Shown here: one piece after another, positions 42,807 to 51,179 of the stretch
How the letters are laid out: each line of letters starts with the position of its first letter
How positions within the stretch are numbered: position 1 is the first letter of the stretch
NCBI GenBank assembly: GCA_965214415.1
Contig: CBDCBQ010000003.1
Location: 3,919,141-3,983,140, forward strand
Direction: 5' to 3'
DNA from: RH-AL1 sp965214415
GTDB lineage: Bacteria; Pseudomonadota; Alphaproteobacteria; Rhizobiales; Beijerinckiaceae
Length of the DNA stretch: 64,000 bases
Notes under the pieces: generated by a model
What the model was told of the DNA's origin: nothing
Seen by the model: the letters and a program-made list of their open reading frames with translations, nothing else
Database searches by the model: none
Made by a program: the position numbers and the translations under genes

Positions 42807-43696
42807 AGCTCGAGCGTTCCCTGCGCGACCAGTACCGCGTGGCCGCCGATCGCCACCGCGCTCGCGCGGCCCTGGTCGATCGTGAAGGCGACGCCGATGC
42901 GGCTCGGCCGCCCCATCTCGACGCCCTGCAAAAGGATGCAATCGTGCTCGCCGTCTCCCAGCGCTTGGGTGGCGGCCAGCGCGGCCGGAAAGGCGGCGGC
43001 GGCCGAGCCGGTCGCCGGATCCTCGGGGACGCCGTAGCCGGCCGACAACATCCGCGCGCGAAAGCAGCGCGTCGTGCCCTGCGCGGGGGCGGGCGTGTAG
43101 AGATAGAGCATGGTCTTCTCGCCCGGCTCGGCGCGCAATGAGGCGCGGCCGAGCGCCTCGAGCGAAGCCAGCGGCACGAATATCATCGGATTGCCGGCGG
43201 ACCAGCAGCTCGGCCGATGCCCGGCAAAACCGATGTCGTCCGGCGCCAGCGCCAGCTGGGCCGCGATCGCGCCGGGCTCGGGCGGCGGCGCCCATTCCTC
43301 GGCGAGGCGCGGCACGTCGAACCGACCGTGCGCCGCCTCGCCGCGCCGTCGACGCACGCTGCACGACACCGGGCCGATCCCCTCCTCGAGGACGACGCCG
43401 ACATCCTCGCGGGCGATCAGGTCGGCCGCGGTCTCGATGGCGAGCAGCACCGCCGTGCCGATCGTCGGATGGCCCGCGAAGGCCAGCTCCGCCTCGGGTG
43501 TGAAGATGCGTAGCGCGGCGGTGTTCACGGGATCGCGCGGCGGCGCGCAGAACACCGTCTCGGACAGGTTGAACTCGCGCGCGATCTTCTGCATCGCGGC
43601 GGTATCCAACCCGTCCGAGTCGAGAACGACGGCAAGCGGATTGCCGGCGAGCTTCACGTCGGTGAAGACATCCAGGATGTGGTAGCGGCGGCGCAT
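42803..43696 (-). CDS. PhzF-family isomerase/epimerase
   Basis: 297 aa. The N-terminal YHILDVFTDVKLAGNPLAVV then REFNLSETVFC, with the family's catalytic Glu in LSET, and FTPEAELAFAGHPTIGTAVL are diagnostic. The second half-barrel has GYGVPEDPATGSAAAAFPAA. PhzF proteins are diaminopimelate-epimerase-fold isomerases; outside phenazine producers the substrate is unknown. Operon with the Nudix-like gene by 4-bp overlap. Confidence 0.88.
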   Translation of the reverse strand: MRRRYHILDVFTDVKLAGNPLAVVLDSDGLDTAAMQKIAREFNLSETVFCAPPRDPVNTAALRIFTPEAELAFAGHPTIGTAVLLAIETAADLIAREDVGVVLEEGIGPVSCSVRRRRGEAAHGRFDVPRLAEEWAPPPEPGAIAAQLALAPDDIGFAGHRPSCWSAGNPMIFVPLASLEALGRASLRAEPGEKTMLYLYTPAPAQGTTRCFRARMLSAGYGVPEDPATGSAAAAFPAALAATQALGDGEHDCILLQGVEMGRPSRIGVAFTIDQGRASAVAIGGHAVLVAQGTLEL

Positions 43697-43812
43697 GCGC
43701 CTACCTGCGCGGGCGCCTACTCGGCGTCAAGCGGCGGCGCGGGCGGATCACGCATGCCGGCTGGATTCGCGCGCGAGACCGGCTAAGGTCGCGCCAAATG
43801 CGAGGAGAGACC

Positions 43813-44142
43813 ATGGCCGAGATGCATCCGGACGACGTGAGCCGCGACGAGCTGAAACGCGGGCTCGCCGACGGCTCGATCGAGCTTGTCGATGTCCGCG
43901 AGCCCAACGAATGGGCCGACGGGCATATTCCCGGCGCGACCTTGAACCCGCTGCAGAGCTTCGACCCGAACGCGCTTCCGCCGAAAGCGGAGGGCAAGCG
44001 CATCGTGCTGCACTGCCGCTCGGGCAAGCGCTCGCTCGTCGCGCTCGACAGGGCGCACGCGGCCGGCCGCACCGATATCACGGCGCATTACGGCGGCGGC
44101 ATGCTGGATTGGAACGCCGCGGGCGAGCCGGTCGAGGAATAA
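43813..44142 (+). CDS. Rhodanese-like sulfurtransferase
   Basis: 109 aa from ATG 43813 with a CGAGGAGAG site. Single rhodanese domain: IELVDVREPNEWADGHIPGA and the active-site loop LHCRSGKRS (Cys near residue 73). Such one-domain proteins carry persulphide sulphur in the cytoplasm. Intact, monocistronic. Confidence 0.88.
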   Translation: MAEMHPDDVSRDELKRGLADGSIELVDVREPNEWADGHIPGATLNPLQSFDPNALPPKAEGKRIVLHCRSGKRSLVALDRAHAAGRTDITAHYGGGMLDWNAAGEPVEE

Positions 44143-44217
44143 GCTGCCTGCAAAAGCGCCAGCCTTGCCGGAAACTTTGCCGCACCTTGGTCGTTTGGGA
44201 GGCAACCAAGGGAGATC

Positions 44218-44481
44218 ATGATGTTTCGTTACGCCGTCGCCGTTGCCGGGCTTGTCTCAGTCGCGATGCCCGTCGCCGTGCAGGCGCAAGGCCTGGTCGG
44301 CGGCGCGGAGCGGGGCTACCATACCGGCAACCGCGCGCTCGGCCCGATCGGTGGAGTCGTCGGCGGAGCGGTTGGGGCGGGCGTTGGCACGGTGAACGGG
44401 GCGCTCGGCATCCGGCCCGGCTACTTCTACTATCACGGTCGCCGCTGCATCTATCGTCATGGTCATCGTTACTGCCGCTAG
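44218..44481 (+). CDS. Small secreted Gly-rich protein with basic/aromatic tail
   Basis: 87 aa from ATG 44218. Signal peptide (YAVAVAGLVSVAMPVAVQAQ), then a Gly-rich segment GPIGGVVGGAVGAGVGTVNG that resembles a glycine-zipper, ending in YFYYHGRRCIYRHGHRYCR with two Cys. GGGAG ribosome-binding site. Common type of small envelope protein in Hyphomicrobiales; function unknown. Confidence 0.65.
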   Translation: MMFRYAVAVAGLVSVAMPVAVQAQGLVGGAERGYHTGNRALGPIGGVVGGAVGAGVGTVNGALGIRPGYFYYHGRRCIYRHGHRYCR

Positions 44482-44493
44482 CCGAACCCGCCC

Positions 44494-45651
44494 CTAGCGG
44501 ACGCGCCCCGGCTCGACCACGAGCCGCTGGCAGCGGCCGTCGAGCGGCGCGAACGCTGATCCGTCGGCGCCCGTCATCCAGACTTGACCCGGCAAGGCGT
44601 CGAGTTCCCGAAACAACGCCGCCCGCCGCGCCTCGTCGAGATGCGCGGCGATCTCGTCCAGCAAGACAATTGGCGCGATGCCGCTGAGATCGGCGACGAG
44701 CCGGGCTTGTGCCAACACGAGGCCGATGAGCAGCGCTTTCTGTTCGCCAGTGGAGCACAATCCCGCTTCGACATCCTTCGGCCCGTGCCGCACCAGCAGA
44801 TCGGCGGCCTGCGGGCCGATCAGGGTTCGCCCGGCGGCGGCGTCCCGGGCGCGCGCGCCCTTCAGCAACGTCCGGTAGCGATCCTCGACTTCCAGCGCGG
44901 GGTGCGCCGCGCAGAGGTCCTCGATATCGCCAGCGAGCGCGATCTTGGCCCACGGAAAGCCTGAGCCGGCCCGGCGCGGCTCGAGACGTGCGACAGTCTC
45001 GGTCCGCGCCGCGGCCACCGCGACCGCGAGTTCGGCCACCTCTCGCTCGATCGCATCGAGCCAGGCGGCGTCGGCGCGGGCGCCATCCTCGAGAACGCGA
45101 TTGCGCTGACGCAACGCCCGTTCCATCGCCGCGACGCGGGTCCCGTGCTCGGAGTCGACCGCGAGCACCAGGCGATCGAGGAATCGGCGCCGCTCGCCGG
45201 GCGAGCCGTTGAACAGCTGGTCCATCGCCGGCGTCAGCCAGACGAGCCGCAGATGATCCGCGAAGACGCGGGCCGAGGCGACGGGCTCGCGATCAACGCG
45301 ATGCCGCCGCTGCGCCGGGATGCCCTCGGTCGCCGGATCGAGCCCGGTGCCAAGGCGGACCATGCCGTCGAAACCGGCCAGCTCGAGAGACACCGCGAAC
45401 CCGCCCGCGCCGCCGCGCCGCGCGCAATCGCCGAGGTCGGCGCGCCGCAGCCCGCGCCCCTGCGCGAACATCGAGATCGCTTCCAGAAGGTTGGTCTTGC
45501 CGCTGCCGTTCTCGCCGCCGACGACCACGAGCTTGCCGGTGACGGCGAGATCGACGGCGGGGTAGGAGCGAAAGTCGGCCAGCACGAGCCGTTTCAGGGC
45601 GACGCCCTCCCGCGACGATGATGCCGGCTCGCTGTGGCCTTCGGGACTCAT
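44494..45651 (-). CDS. recF: DNA replication/repair protein RecF
   Basis: 385 aa from ATG 45651. SMC-like ATPase that loads RecA at gaps with RecO and RecR. RLVLADFRSYPAVDLAVTGK, Walker A GGENGSGKTNLLEA, the ABC signature STGEQKALLIG and Walker B PIVLLDEIAAHLD are all in place. Intact and long enough. The SOS-type accessory genes are on the other side of the yifB junction, so recF belongs to the core genome. Confidence 0.93.
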   Translation of the reverse strand: MSPEGHSEPASSSREGVALKRLVLADFRSYPAVDLAVTGKLVVVGGENGSGKTNLLEAISMFAQGRGLRRADLGDCARRGGAGGFAVSLELAGFDGMVRLGTGLDPATEGIPAQRRHRVDREPVASARVFADHLRLVWLTPAMDQLFNGSPGERRRFLDRLVLAVDSEHGTRVAAMERALRQRNRVLEDGARADAAWLDAIEREVAELAVAVAAARTETVARLEPRRAGSGFPWAKIALAGDIEDLCAAHPALEVEDRYRTLLKGARARDAAAGRTLIGPQAADLLVRHGPKDVEAGLCSTGEQKALLIGLVLAQARLVADLSGIAPIVLLDEIAAHLDEARRAALFRELDALPGQVWMTGADGSAFAPLDGRCQRLVVEPGRVR

Positions 45652-45682
45652 GCCGCGTCTCAGCACGGACGTGACGCAAGCG

Positions 45683-46735
45683 CTACCGAAAGTGCAGCAC
45701 CGGCGTCTGCCCGTCGAAGGTGGAGACCCAGACGAGGCCGCGGTCGAGGCCGGGCGGCGGCGGCGGGAATGGCGCGGCCAGATGCAGCGCGCGCATCGCC
45801 AGCTGGTCGACGTCCGGGTAGCCGCTCTTCGCGCAGAACTCCTGCAGGATCACGCGGCCGTCGGGGCCGACGTGGAAGCAGATCGCGACCCGGCCGCCGG
45901 TCTGGTAATGCGCGGTCCTCGGCAGTTGCTGGACCTTGGCCTCCAACATCGCCTCGACCTCGCTCATCCAGCGCACGTCCTCGGTGCCGCCGTAGATCTT
46001 GGTCTTCGGCGTCGGCCGCGCGAAGGTCATGGCGGCGCCGAAGTTCGGCGCCCCGCCGAGCGCCGCCAGCAGGTTCGGATTGACCTTCTGCGGCGAATGC
46101 GCCTTCGCCGCCTCGCGAGTCCTCTCCTTCTTCTCGGCCTTGCGCTTGGCCCGGTCGAGCGCTTCGGCCTCCTTCTTCTCCTCCTCCTGGGCGGCCTCTT
46201 TCTTCTCGACCTCGGGCGGCGTCTCCTTGGCGGGGGCGGCGGCAGGCGCCGCGGCCTGCGGCGCGCCCTGCGTCGGCACCTCGGTCTTGGTCGGCGCCTC
46301 GGTCTTGGCCTCCTTCGTCTCCGTCTTGATCTTGTCCTCGGACGGCGCGCGCGGCGCGCTCATCGCCGGGCTGAGATCCTCCTTGGGGCGCGGCGGCTCC
46401 GGCGGCTTTTGTTGGGGCGGCGGAGGTGGTGGCGGCGGCGGTTTTGGAACCTCCGGCGGCTCTTGCACGATCTCGACCGGCGTCGCCTCCTCCTGCTCGG
46501 CGACCTGCATGGTCGCCGACCTGTCGCGCCAGAGAAATGCGACGAGAAGGGCCGTGTGCACGAGCAGGACGAGCGCGAGGATCGAGATGAAGCGCCGGCT
46601 GATCTTGCGCCGCGCGAACGTCGCGAAGAATCGCGCGTCCTCGTCCGCGGCGAAATTGGCTGCCGCCGCGTCGGTGAAGACCTCGTCCTCGGCTGGCGCG
46701 GTGCCGTCGGGGGCGTCGTGCTCCTCGCTCGTCAT
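45683..46735 (-). CDS. TonB/TolA-like energy transducer protein
   Basis: 350 aa. After a 45-residue acidic cytoplasmic part comes one membrane helix (FISILALVLLVHTALLVAFL), then a Pro-rich linker (VPKPPPPPPPPPQQKPPEPP) and a charged coiled coil. The C-terminal domain MLEAKVQQLPRTAHYQTGGR, then FCAKSGYPDVDQLAMRALHL resembles TonB_C. It is not next to exbBD, so it may share the ExbBD complex at 40-42 kb. It is the second such protein in the window. Confidence 0.75.
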   Translation of the reverse strand: MTSEEHDAPDGTAPAEDEVFTDAAAANFAADEDARFFATFARRKISRRFISILALVLLVHTALLVAFLWRDRSATMQVAEQEEATPVEIVQEPPEVPKPPPPPPPPPQQKPPEPPRPKEDLSPAMSAPRAPSEDKIKTETKEAKTEAPTKTEVPTQGAPQAAAPAAAPAKETPPEVEKKEAAQEEEKKEAEALDRAKRKAEKKERTREAAKAHSPQKVNPNLLAALGGAPNFGAAMTFARPTPKTKIYGGTEDVRWMSEVEAMLEAKVQQLPRTAHYQTGGRVAICFHVGPDGRVILQEFCAKSGYPDVDQLAMRALHLAAPFPPPPPGLDRGLVWVSTFDGQTPVLHFR

Positions 46736-46863
46736 GCCGGGACCGTCACATCAGGTCGCGCCTTCGCGCCAGCGGAAAATCGCGCGATCGGCTTGCCGCG
46801 CCGCATGAATCTGCGAGGCTGCGGAGCCGATGCCACAATGGCGTAAGTCTTGAGGCGGGAGCC

Positions 46864-47316
46864 TTGGTGCGAGAGTCCGACGAATCTGAGGCGCGTGTGC
46901 GACCCCTGGGGGCATGCGATGTCGCGGGGCTCGCCGACCTCTGGATCGCCTCCTGGCGAGAGGCGATGCCGACGATCGATTTCGCGGCACGCCGCGCGTG
47001 GATCGTCGGGTTTCTTGGTGAGGCGAAGCACGAGACGCTCGTGATCGAGGCGGCGGGCGCGCCGGCGGGGTTCGTCTCGGTCGAAGGTGGCTACCTGCAC
47101 CAGCTTGTGGTGGCGCCGGCCGCCAAGGGCCGTGGGCTTGCGAAGCTGCTGCTCGACGCGGCAAAGGCGCGGGTGCCAGCGGGGCTGAAGCTCGACGTCA
47201 ACCAGGCCAACGCGCGCGCCGTGCGCTTCTACGAGCGCGAGGGGTTTCGTGTGGTGGGAGAGGGGCTCAATTCGGGCTCGGGGCTCGCGACATGGGCGAT
47301 GCGGTGGCTCACTTGA
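46864..47316 (+). CDS. GNAT-family N-acetyltransferase
   Basis: 150 aa from TTG 46864 or GTG 46867. Motif A, LHQLVVAPAAKGRGLAKLLL, with the R/Q-x-x-G-x-G/A acetyl-CoA loop, and NQANARAVRFYEREGFRVVG (motif B) are clear. Transfers an acetyl group to an unidentified amine. Divergent from the TonB-like gene. Confidence 0.85.
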   Translation: MVRESDESEARVRPLGACDVAGLADLWIASWREAMPTIDFAARRAWIVGFLGEAKHETLVIEAAGAPAGFVSVEGGYLHQLVVAPAAKGRGLAKLLLDAAKARVPAGLKLDVNQANARAVRFYEREGFRVVGEGLNSGSGLATWAMRWLT

Positions 47317-47348
47317 CAAATATAGCCAAATGCTAAACCTAGATGATG

Positions 47349-47600
47349 ATGCGCATAGCATATAGCAAAGATGCGCATCGAACGTTGCATCGGCTTCTGG
47401 TAAACACAGCTAGGCTCATCCGCGATAAGGTCAGGCAATATGCCGCCGATCCCGCCTCGCTGGCGAACAACGTCAAAGCCTTGAAAGGCTGCGATGGTGT
47501 TCTTCGGCTTCGGGTCGGCGACTGGCGCGTGCTTTTCACCGAAGACGGCGAGGTTATCGGCATCATCCGTATCGCTCCGCGCGGGAACGCCTACCGCTAG
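47349..47600 (+). CDS. RelE/ParE-superfamily toxin
   Basis: 83 aa from ATG 47349 (two ATGs lie directly upstream). RIAYSKDAHRTLHRLLVNTA, VKALKGCDGVLRLRVGDWRV and FTEDGEVIGIIRIAPRGNAY follow the RelE fold, with the basic GDWRV strand and terminal Arg-x-x-x-Tyr pattern. Likely ribosome-dependent mRNA interferase. Paired with the XRE gene 10 bp downstream. Confidence 0.85.
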   Translation: MRIAYSKDAHRTLHRLLVNTARLIRDKVRQYAADPASLANNVKALKGCDGVLRLRVGDWRVLFTEDGEVIGIIRIAPRGNAYR

Positions 47601-47610
47601 AGGTTTCGCA

Positions 47611-48180
47611 ATGGCTGCTCAGACCATCACGACCCCCTCAGGCGAGCGGCTCGTTATCATCACCGAGGCTGAGTACGCCTGCCTTGTCGAATTCTCCGAG
47701 GACGCAAGCGACCGCCAGGCCGTGGATGCCTTCCGCCGCGACCTGGAAAACGGTGACGAGGAGCTGATTCCGGCAGAGGTCGTGGATCGCCTGCTCGACG
47801 GAGACAACCGCATCAAAGTCTGGCGCGAGCATCGGGGCATGACGGCGGCCGTGTTGGCCGAGGCTGCCGGAATCACCCAACCGTTCCTATCGCAGCTAGA
47901 GACCGGCAAGCGCGCCGGCACGGTGGATACGCTCCAGACCATCGCCGCCGCTCTGGGTGTCGCGATCCAGGAGCTGACCAACCCGCCAGCCTACCTTCAG
48001 ATCAAGTCGCTGCTTGGGGAGCGCCCCGGTGGCATGACCGTGTCCGAGATGGCGGCCGAACTGCGCTACAGCCAAAATCACCTCCGGGCCTCGTGCAGGT
48101 GGCTCGAAAGCGAAGGTTTCGTCGAGGAGCGCGGCTCCCGGTTCTTGATGGTGACCGGCGAGCGCACACCCCCGCCTTGA
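47611..48180 (+). CDS. XRE-family antitoxin with extra C-terminal domain
   Basis: 189 aa from ATG 47611. The N-terminal part ITTPSGERLVIITEAEYACL resembles antitoxins of RelE-like toxins. The helix-turn-helix IKVWREHRGMTAAVLAEAAG then ITQPFLSQLETGKRAG is a standard HTH_3. A further ~65 residues (MTVSEMAAELRYSQNHLRAS then WLESEGFVEERG) look like a winged helix. Usual partners of this toxin type end after the HTH. It autoregulates the operon; the extra domain may sense or dimerise. Confidence 0.75.
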   Translation: MAAQTITTPSGERLVIITEAEYACLVEFSEDASDRQAVDAFRRDLENGDEELIPAEVVDRLLDGDNRIKVWREHRGMTAAVLAEAAGITQPFLSQLETGKRAGTVDTLQTIAAALGVAIQELTNPPAYLQIKSLLGERPGGMTVSEMAAELRYSQNHLRASCRWLESEGFVEERGSRFLMVTGERTPPP

Positions 48181-48230
48181 CGTCGCCACCCTCGCGCGGC
48201 ACACCGCGCCCGCCGCCGCGTGGAGGCTCC

Positions 48231-49097
48231 GTGCCGCTCGCCCTGATTCCCTATCCCATCATCGATCCCGTGCTCGTCCACGTCGGCCCGCTGCCGATCC
48301 GATGGTACGCGCTCTCCTTCATCGGCGCGCTCCTCGCCGGGTGGACCGGCACGCGCTACCTCTACGCCCGGCCGCGCTTCTGGGGCTTGCGCGCGCATCC
48401 GACCGTGCTGGCGATGGACGACCTCGTCGTCTACATGGCCGCCGGCATCATCCTCGGCGGGCGCATCGGCTACATCCTGTTCTACAACCTGCCATTCTAT
48501 CTCATCCACCCGCTCGACATGTTCATTGTGTGGAACGGTGGCATGTCGTTTCACGGCGGCCTGCTTGGCGCGATCATCGCGATGTCGATCTTCGCCTGGC
48601 GCAACGGCGTCTCGGTGCTCGGCGTCACCGACGCGGTCGCGGCCACAGTGCCTGTCGGCATCGTGTGCGTCCGGCTCGCGAACTTCATCAAGCCCGAGCT
48701 ATGGGGACGGCCGACCGACGCGCCGTGGGCGATGATCTTCCCCGGCTCCGACGGCCAGCCGCGCCATCCGAGCCAGCTCTACGAGGCGGGGCTCGAGGGC
48801 GTCGTGCTGTTCATCGTGCTGGCGATCGTGATCTCGCGCGGTGGGCTGCGCCGCGACGGGCTCGTCACCGCGCTGTTCCTGATCGGCTACGGCATGGCGC
48901 GGATCGCCAGCGAGTTCTTCCGCGAGCCGGACAAGCAGCTCGGGTACCTGTTCCACGGCGCCACGATGGGCATGCTGCTCTCGGTGCCGCTGATCCTCGC
49001 CGGTCTGGCGCTGATGGTGCGCGCGTTGCGCTTGCCCCGCGCCGCCGATCCGATGCCGGCGGGCGCCAAAACGACGCTCGAAGAGGCGGCGGCTTGA
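48231..49097 (+). CDS. lgt: Prolipoprotein diacylglyceryl transferase
   Basis: 288 aa from GTG 48231 with a TGGAGG site; the longer upstream frame overlaps the antitoxin and is rejected. Inner-membrane enzyme that adds diacylglycerol to the lipobox Cys of prolipoproteins. IRWYALSFIGALLAGW, IILGGRIGYILFYN, MSFHGGLLGAI (catalytic His region) and VRLANFIKPELWGRPTDAPW (Lgt signature) are present. First gene of lgt-midA-pgeF. Confidence 0.95.
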   Translation: MPLALIPYPIIDPVLVHVGPLPIRWYALSFIGALLAGWTGTRYLYARPRFWGLRAHPTVLAMDDLVVYMAAGIILGGRIGYILFYNLPFYLIHPLDMFIVWNGGMSFHGGLLGAIIAMSIFAWRNGVSVLGVTDAVAATVPVGIVCVRLANFIKPELWGRPTDAPWAMIFPGSDGQPRHPSQLYEAGLEGVVLFIVLAIVISRGGLRRDGLVTALFLIGYGMARIASEFFREPDKQLGYLFHGATMGMLLSVPLILAGLALMVRALRLPRAADPMPAGAKTTLEEAAA

Positions 49098-50182
49098 ACG
49101 CACTGGAGCGCGAGCTGCGCGCCATGATCGCCGCCGATGGCCCAATGCCGGTCGACCGCTGGATGCAGCTCTGCCTGCAGCACCCCGCGCACGGCTATTA
49201 CACGACGCGCGAGGCGATCGGCCGGGCAGGCGACTTCATCACCGCGCCCGAGATCGACCAGATGTTCGGCGAGCTGCTGGGGCTCTGGGCGGCGCGGGTT
49301 TGGCTCGACATGGGGTCGCCGTCACCCGTGCGGCTCGTCGAGCTGGGGCCGGGGCGCGGCACGCTGATGGCCGACGCGCTGCGCGCCACGCGAGTCGTGC
49401 CGGGCTTTCACGCGGCGGTGCATGTCGGCATGGTCGAGACGAGCCTGCGGCTGGAGGCGACGCAGCGCGAGGCGTTGGCGGGCGTTTCGCCGCCCGTATC
49501 CTGGCATCGCGCGATCGAGGCAGTGCCGGACGGTCCCGCCATCTTTCTTGCCAACGAGTTTTTCGACGCCCTGCCGGTGCGCCACTATTGGCGTGGCCCA
49601 GGCGGCTGGCACGAGCGGATGGTCGGCCTCGGCGAGGAAGGCCGCCTCGCGTTCGGGGTCGCGAGCGAGCCGGTCGAGATCGAGGCGGCGACCGAGTGCG
49701 GCCAAGCCGAGCCCGGTCAGGTCCTCGAGATTGGCCATTCGGCGCTGCGCGTCATGGACCGGCTCGCGGCGCGGATCGCGGGGCAGGGCGGCGCGCTGCT
49801 CGTCTGCGATTACGGGCACGCGAAAAGCTCGCTCGGCGAGACGCTGCAGGCCGTGCGCGGCCACGCCTACGCCGACCCGCTCGCCGCTCCCGGCGAGGCC
49901 GACTTGACCGCCCACGTCGACTTCGCCGCGCTCGCGCGTGCCGCCACCGCCACGGGCGCCGCGGCGCACGGGCCAGTCGCGCAAGGTGTCTTCTTGGAGC
50001 GGCTGGGGATCTTCGCGCGCGCGGATGCCTTGAAGCGCAACGCCGATGCGCGGCAGGCGGCGGCGGTCGAGGCTGCACTGCATCGTTTGGCCTCGCCCGA
50101 GTCCAGCATGGCGACACTGTTCAAGGTGCTGGCGGTGACGGGGCGGGACGCGGCGATGCCGCCCGGTTTCGAGGTAAGCTGA
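49094..50182 (+). CDS. midA: SAM-dependent methyltransferase of the MidA/NDUFAF7 family
   Basis: 362 aa from TTG 49094, overlapping the lgt stop (TTGA). YYTTREAIGRAGDFITAPEI at the N terminus and VELGPGRGTLMADALRA (SAM loop) are typical of DUF185/MidA. FLANEFFDALPVRHY and GGALLVCDYGHAKSSLGET complete the core. The mitochondrial homologue methylates an arginine in a complex I subunit, and the same target is likely here. Confidence 0.88.
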   Translation: MNALERELRAMIAADGPMPVDRWMQLCLQHPAHGYYTTREAIGRAGDFITAPEIDQMFGELLGLWAARVWLDMGSPSPVRLVELGPGRGTLMADALRATRVVPGFHAAVHVGMVETSLRLEATQREALAGVSPPVSWHRAIEAVPDGPAIFLANEFFDALPVRHYWRGPGGWHERMVGLGEEGRLAFGVASEPVEIEAATECGQAEPGQVLEIGHSALRVMDRLAARIAGQGGALLVCDYGHAKSSLGETLQAVRGHAYADPLAAPGEADLTAHVDFAALARAATATGAAAHGPVAQGVFLERLGIFARADALKRNADARQAAAVEAALHRLASPESSMATLFKVLAVTGRDAAMPPGFEVS

Positions 50183-50219
50183 ATGCGAATATTCCACGCC
50201 GCAGCCAATCCTTCTCTCG

Positions 50220-50347
50220 CTTGCGGGAGAAGGTGGACCGACGAAGTCGGGTCGGACGGGGGATCGTGCAGCTTGCACCGGCCTCGTAGCAGCAGCGGCA
50301 CGTTCCCTCATCCAACCCCGCTGCGCGGGGCCACCTTCTCCCGCAAG
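50220..50347. repeat. Palindromic intergenic repeat between midA and pgeF
   Basis: The 17-bp arms cttgcgggagaaggtgg (50220-50236) and ccaccttctcccgcaag (50331-50347) are perfect inverted repeats, with a further ccccg/cgggg hairpin at 50316-50330. The form resembles dispersed palindromic elements of Hyphomicrobiales. The RNA would fold into a long hairpin between the two genes. Confidence 0.75.
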
Positions 50348-50367
50348 CGGGGTAAGGAGCGAGCGCG

Positions 50368-51120
50368 ATGACCCTGCCCGCCATCACCTCCCCCGATCTC
50401 GCCGGCATCCGTCATGCCTTCTTCACTCGCGAGGGCGGCGTCTCCGAAGGTGTCTACGCGAGCCTCAACGGCGGGGCAGGCTCGAAGGACGCGCCCGAGG
50501 CCGTCGCCGAGAACCGCCGCCGCATGGCCGCCCATCTCGGCGCCGACACGCTGCTCGTGCCCTATCTCGTTCATTCGCCGCTCTGCCTCGCCGTGTCCGA
50601 GCCGTGGACAGAGCGACCGCGCGTCGATGCGCTGGCGACGGCGACGCCCGGTCTCGCGCTCGGCGTCACCGGCGCCGATTGCGGCATGATCCTGTTTTCC
50701 GACAAACCAGCCGGCGTCGTCGCCGCGGCCCATGCCGGCTGGCGCGGCGCCTTCGAGGGCGTGCTCGAGGCGACGCTCGATACGATGGAGGCGTTGGGTG
50801 CCAAACGAACTACGACGACCGCCGTGCTCGGGCCGACCATCGCTCAGGCGAGTTACGAGACGGGTCCGGAGTTCCGTGCGCGTTTCATGGAGCGGCACGC
50901 CGGCCATGCCGCTTTCTTCGTGCCGTCGGCGAAGGCGGGCCACAACATGTTCGACCTGCCGGGCTTCATCGGCCATCGGCTGCGCACGGCCGGCGTCGGG
51001 CGCTTCGTCTCGCTCGGGCTCGACACCTGTATGGATGAGGCGCGGTTCTACTCGTATCGCCGCATGACGCACCGCGGCGAGCCCGACTACGGCCGGCTCG
51101 TCTCGGCGATCGTCCTGTAA
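50368..51120 (+). CDS. pgeF: Peptidoglycan editing factor PgeF (laccase-domain protein)
   Basis: 250 aa from ATG 50368. GIRHAFFTREGGVSEGVYAS, LVPYLVHSPLC, VTGADCGMILF and AAAHAGWRGAFEGV provide the zinc His-Cys-His site of the Cu-oxidase_4/DUF152 family. PgeF removes mis-incorporated residues from peptidoglycan precursors. Follows lgt-midA after a repeat-filled gap; order conserved in Alphaproteobacteria. Confidence 0.9.
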   Translation: MTLPAITSPDLAGIRHAFFTREGGVSEGVYASLNGGAGSKDAPEAVAENRRRMAAHLGADTLLVPYLVHSPLCLAVSEPWTERPRVDALATATPGLALGVTGADCGMILFSDKPAGVVAAAHAGWRGAFEGVLEATLDTMEALGAKRTTTTAVLGPTIAQASYETGPEFRARFMERHAGHAAFFVPSAKAGHNMFDLPGFIGHRLRTAGVGRFVSLGLDTCMDEARFYSYRRMTHRGEPDYGRLVSAIVL

Positions 51121-51130
51121 AACGCACCTC

Positions 51131-51160
51131 CGTCATTGCTTCGCTGCGCTCGCAATGACG
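51131..51160. repeat. Short palindromic repeat/terminator between pgeF and ftsY
   Basis: cgtcattgc/gcaatgacg stem enclosing cgctgcgctc. A sequence type dispersed through many Hyphomicrobiales genomes. It lies between convergent genes and probably terminates both. Confidence 0.6.
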
Positions 51161-51179
51161 ACGATTTCGCAACCGTAAC

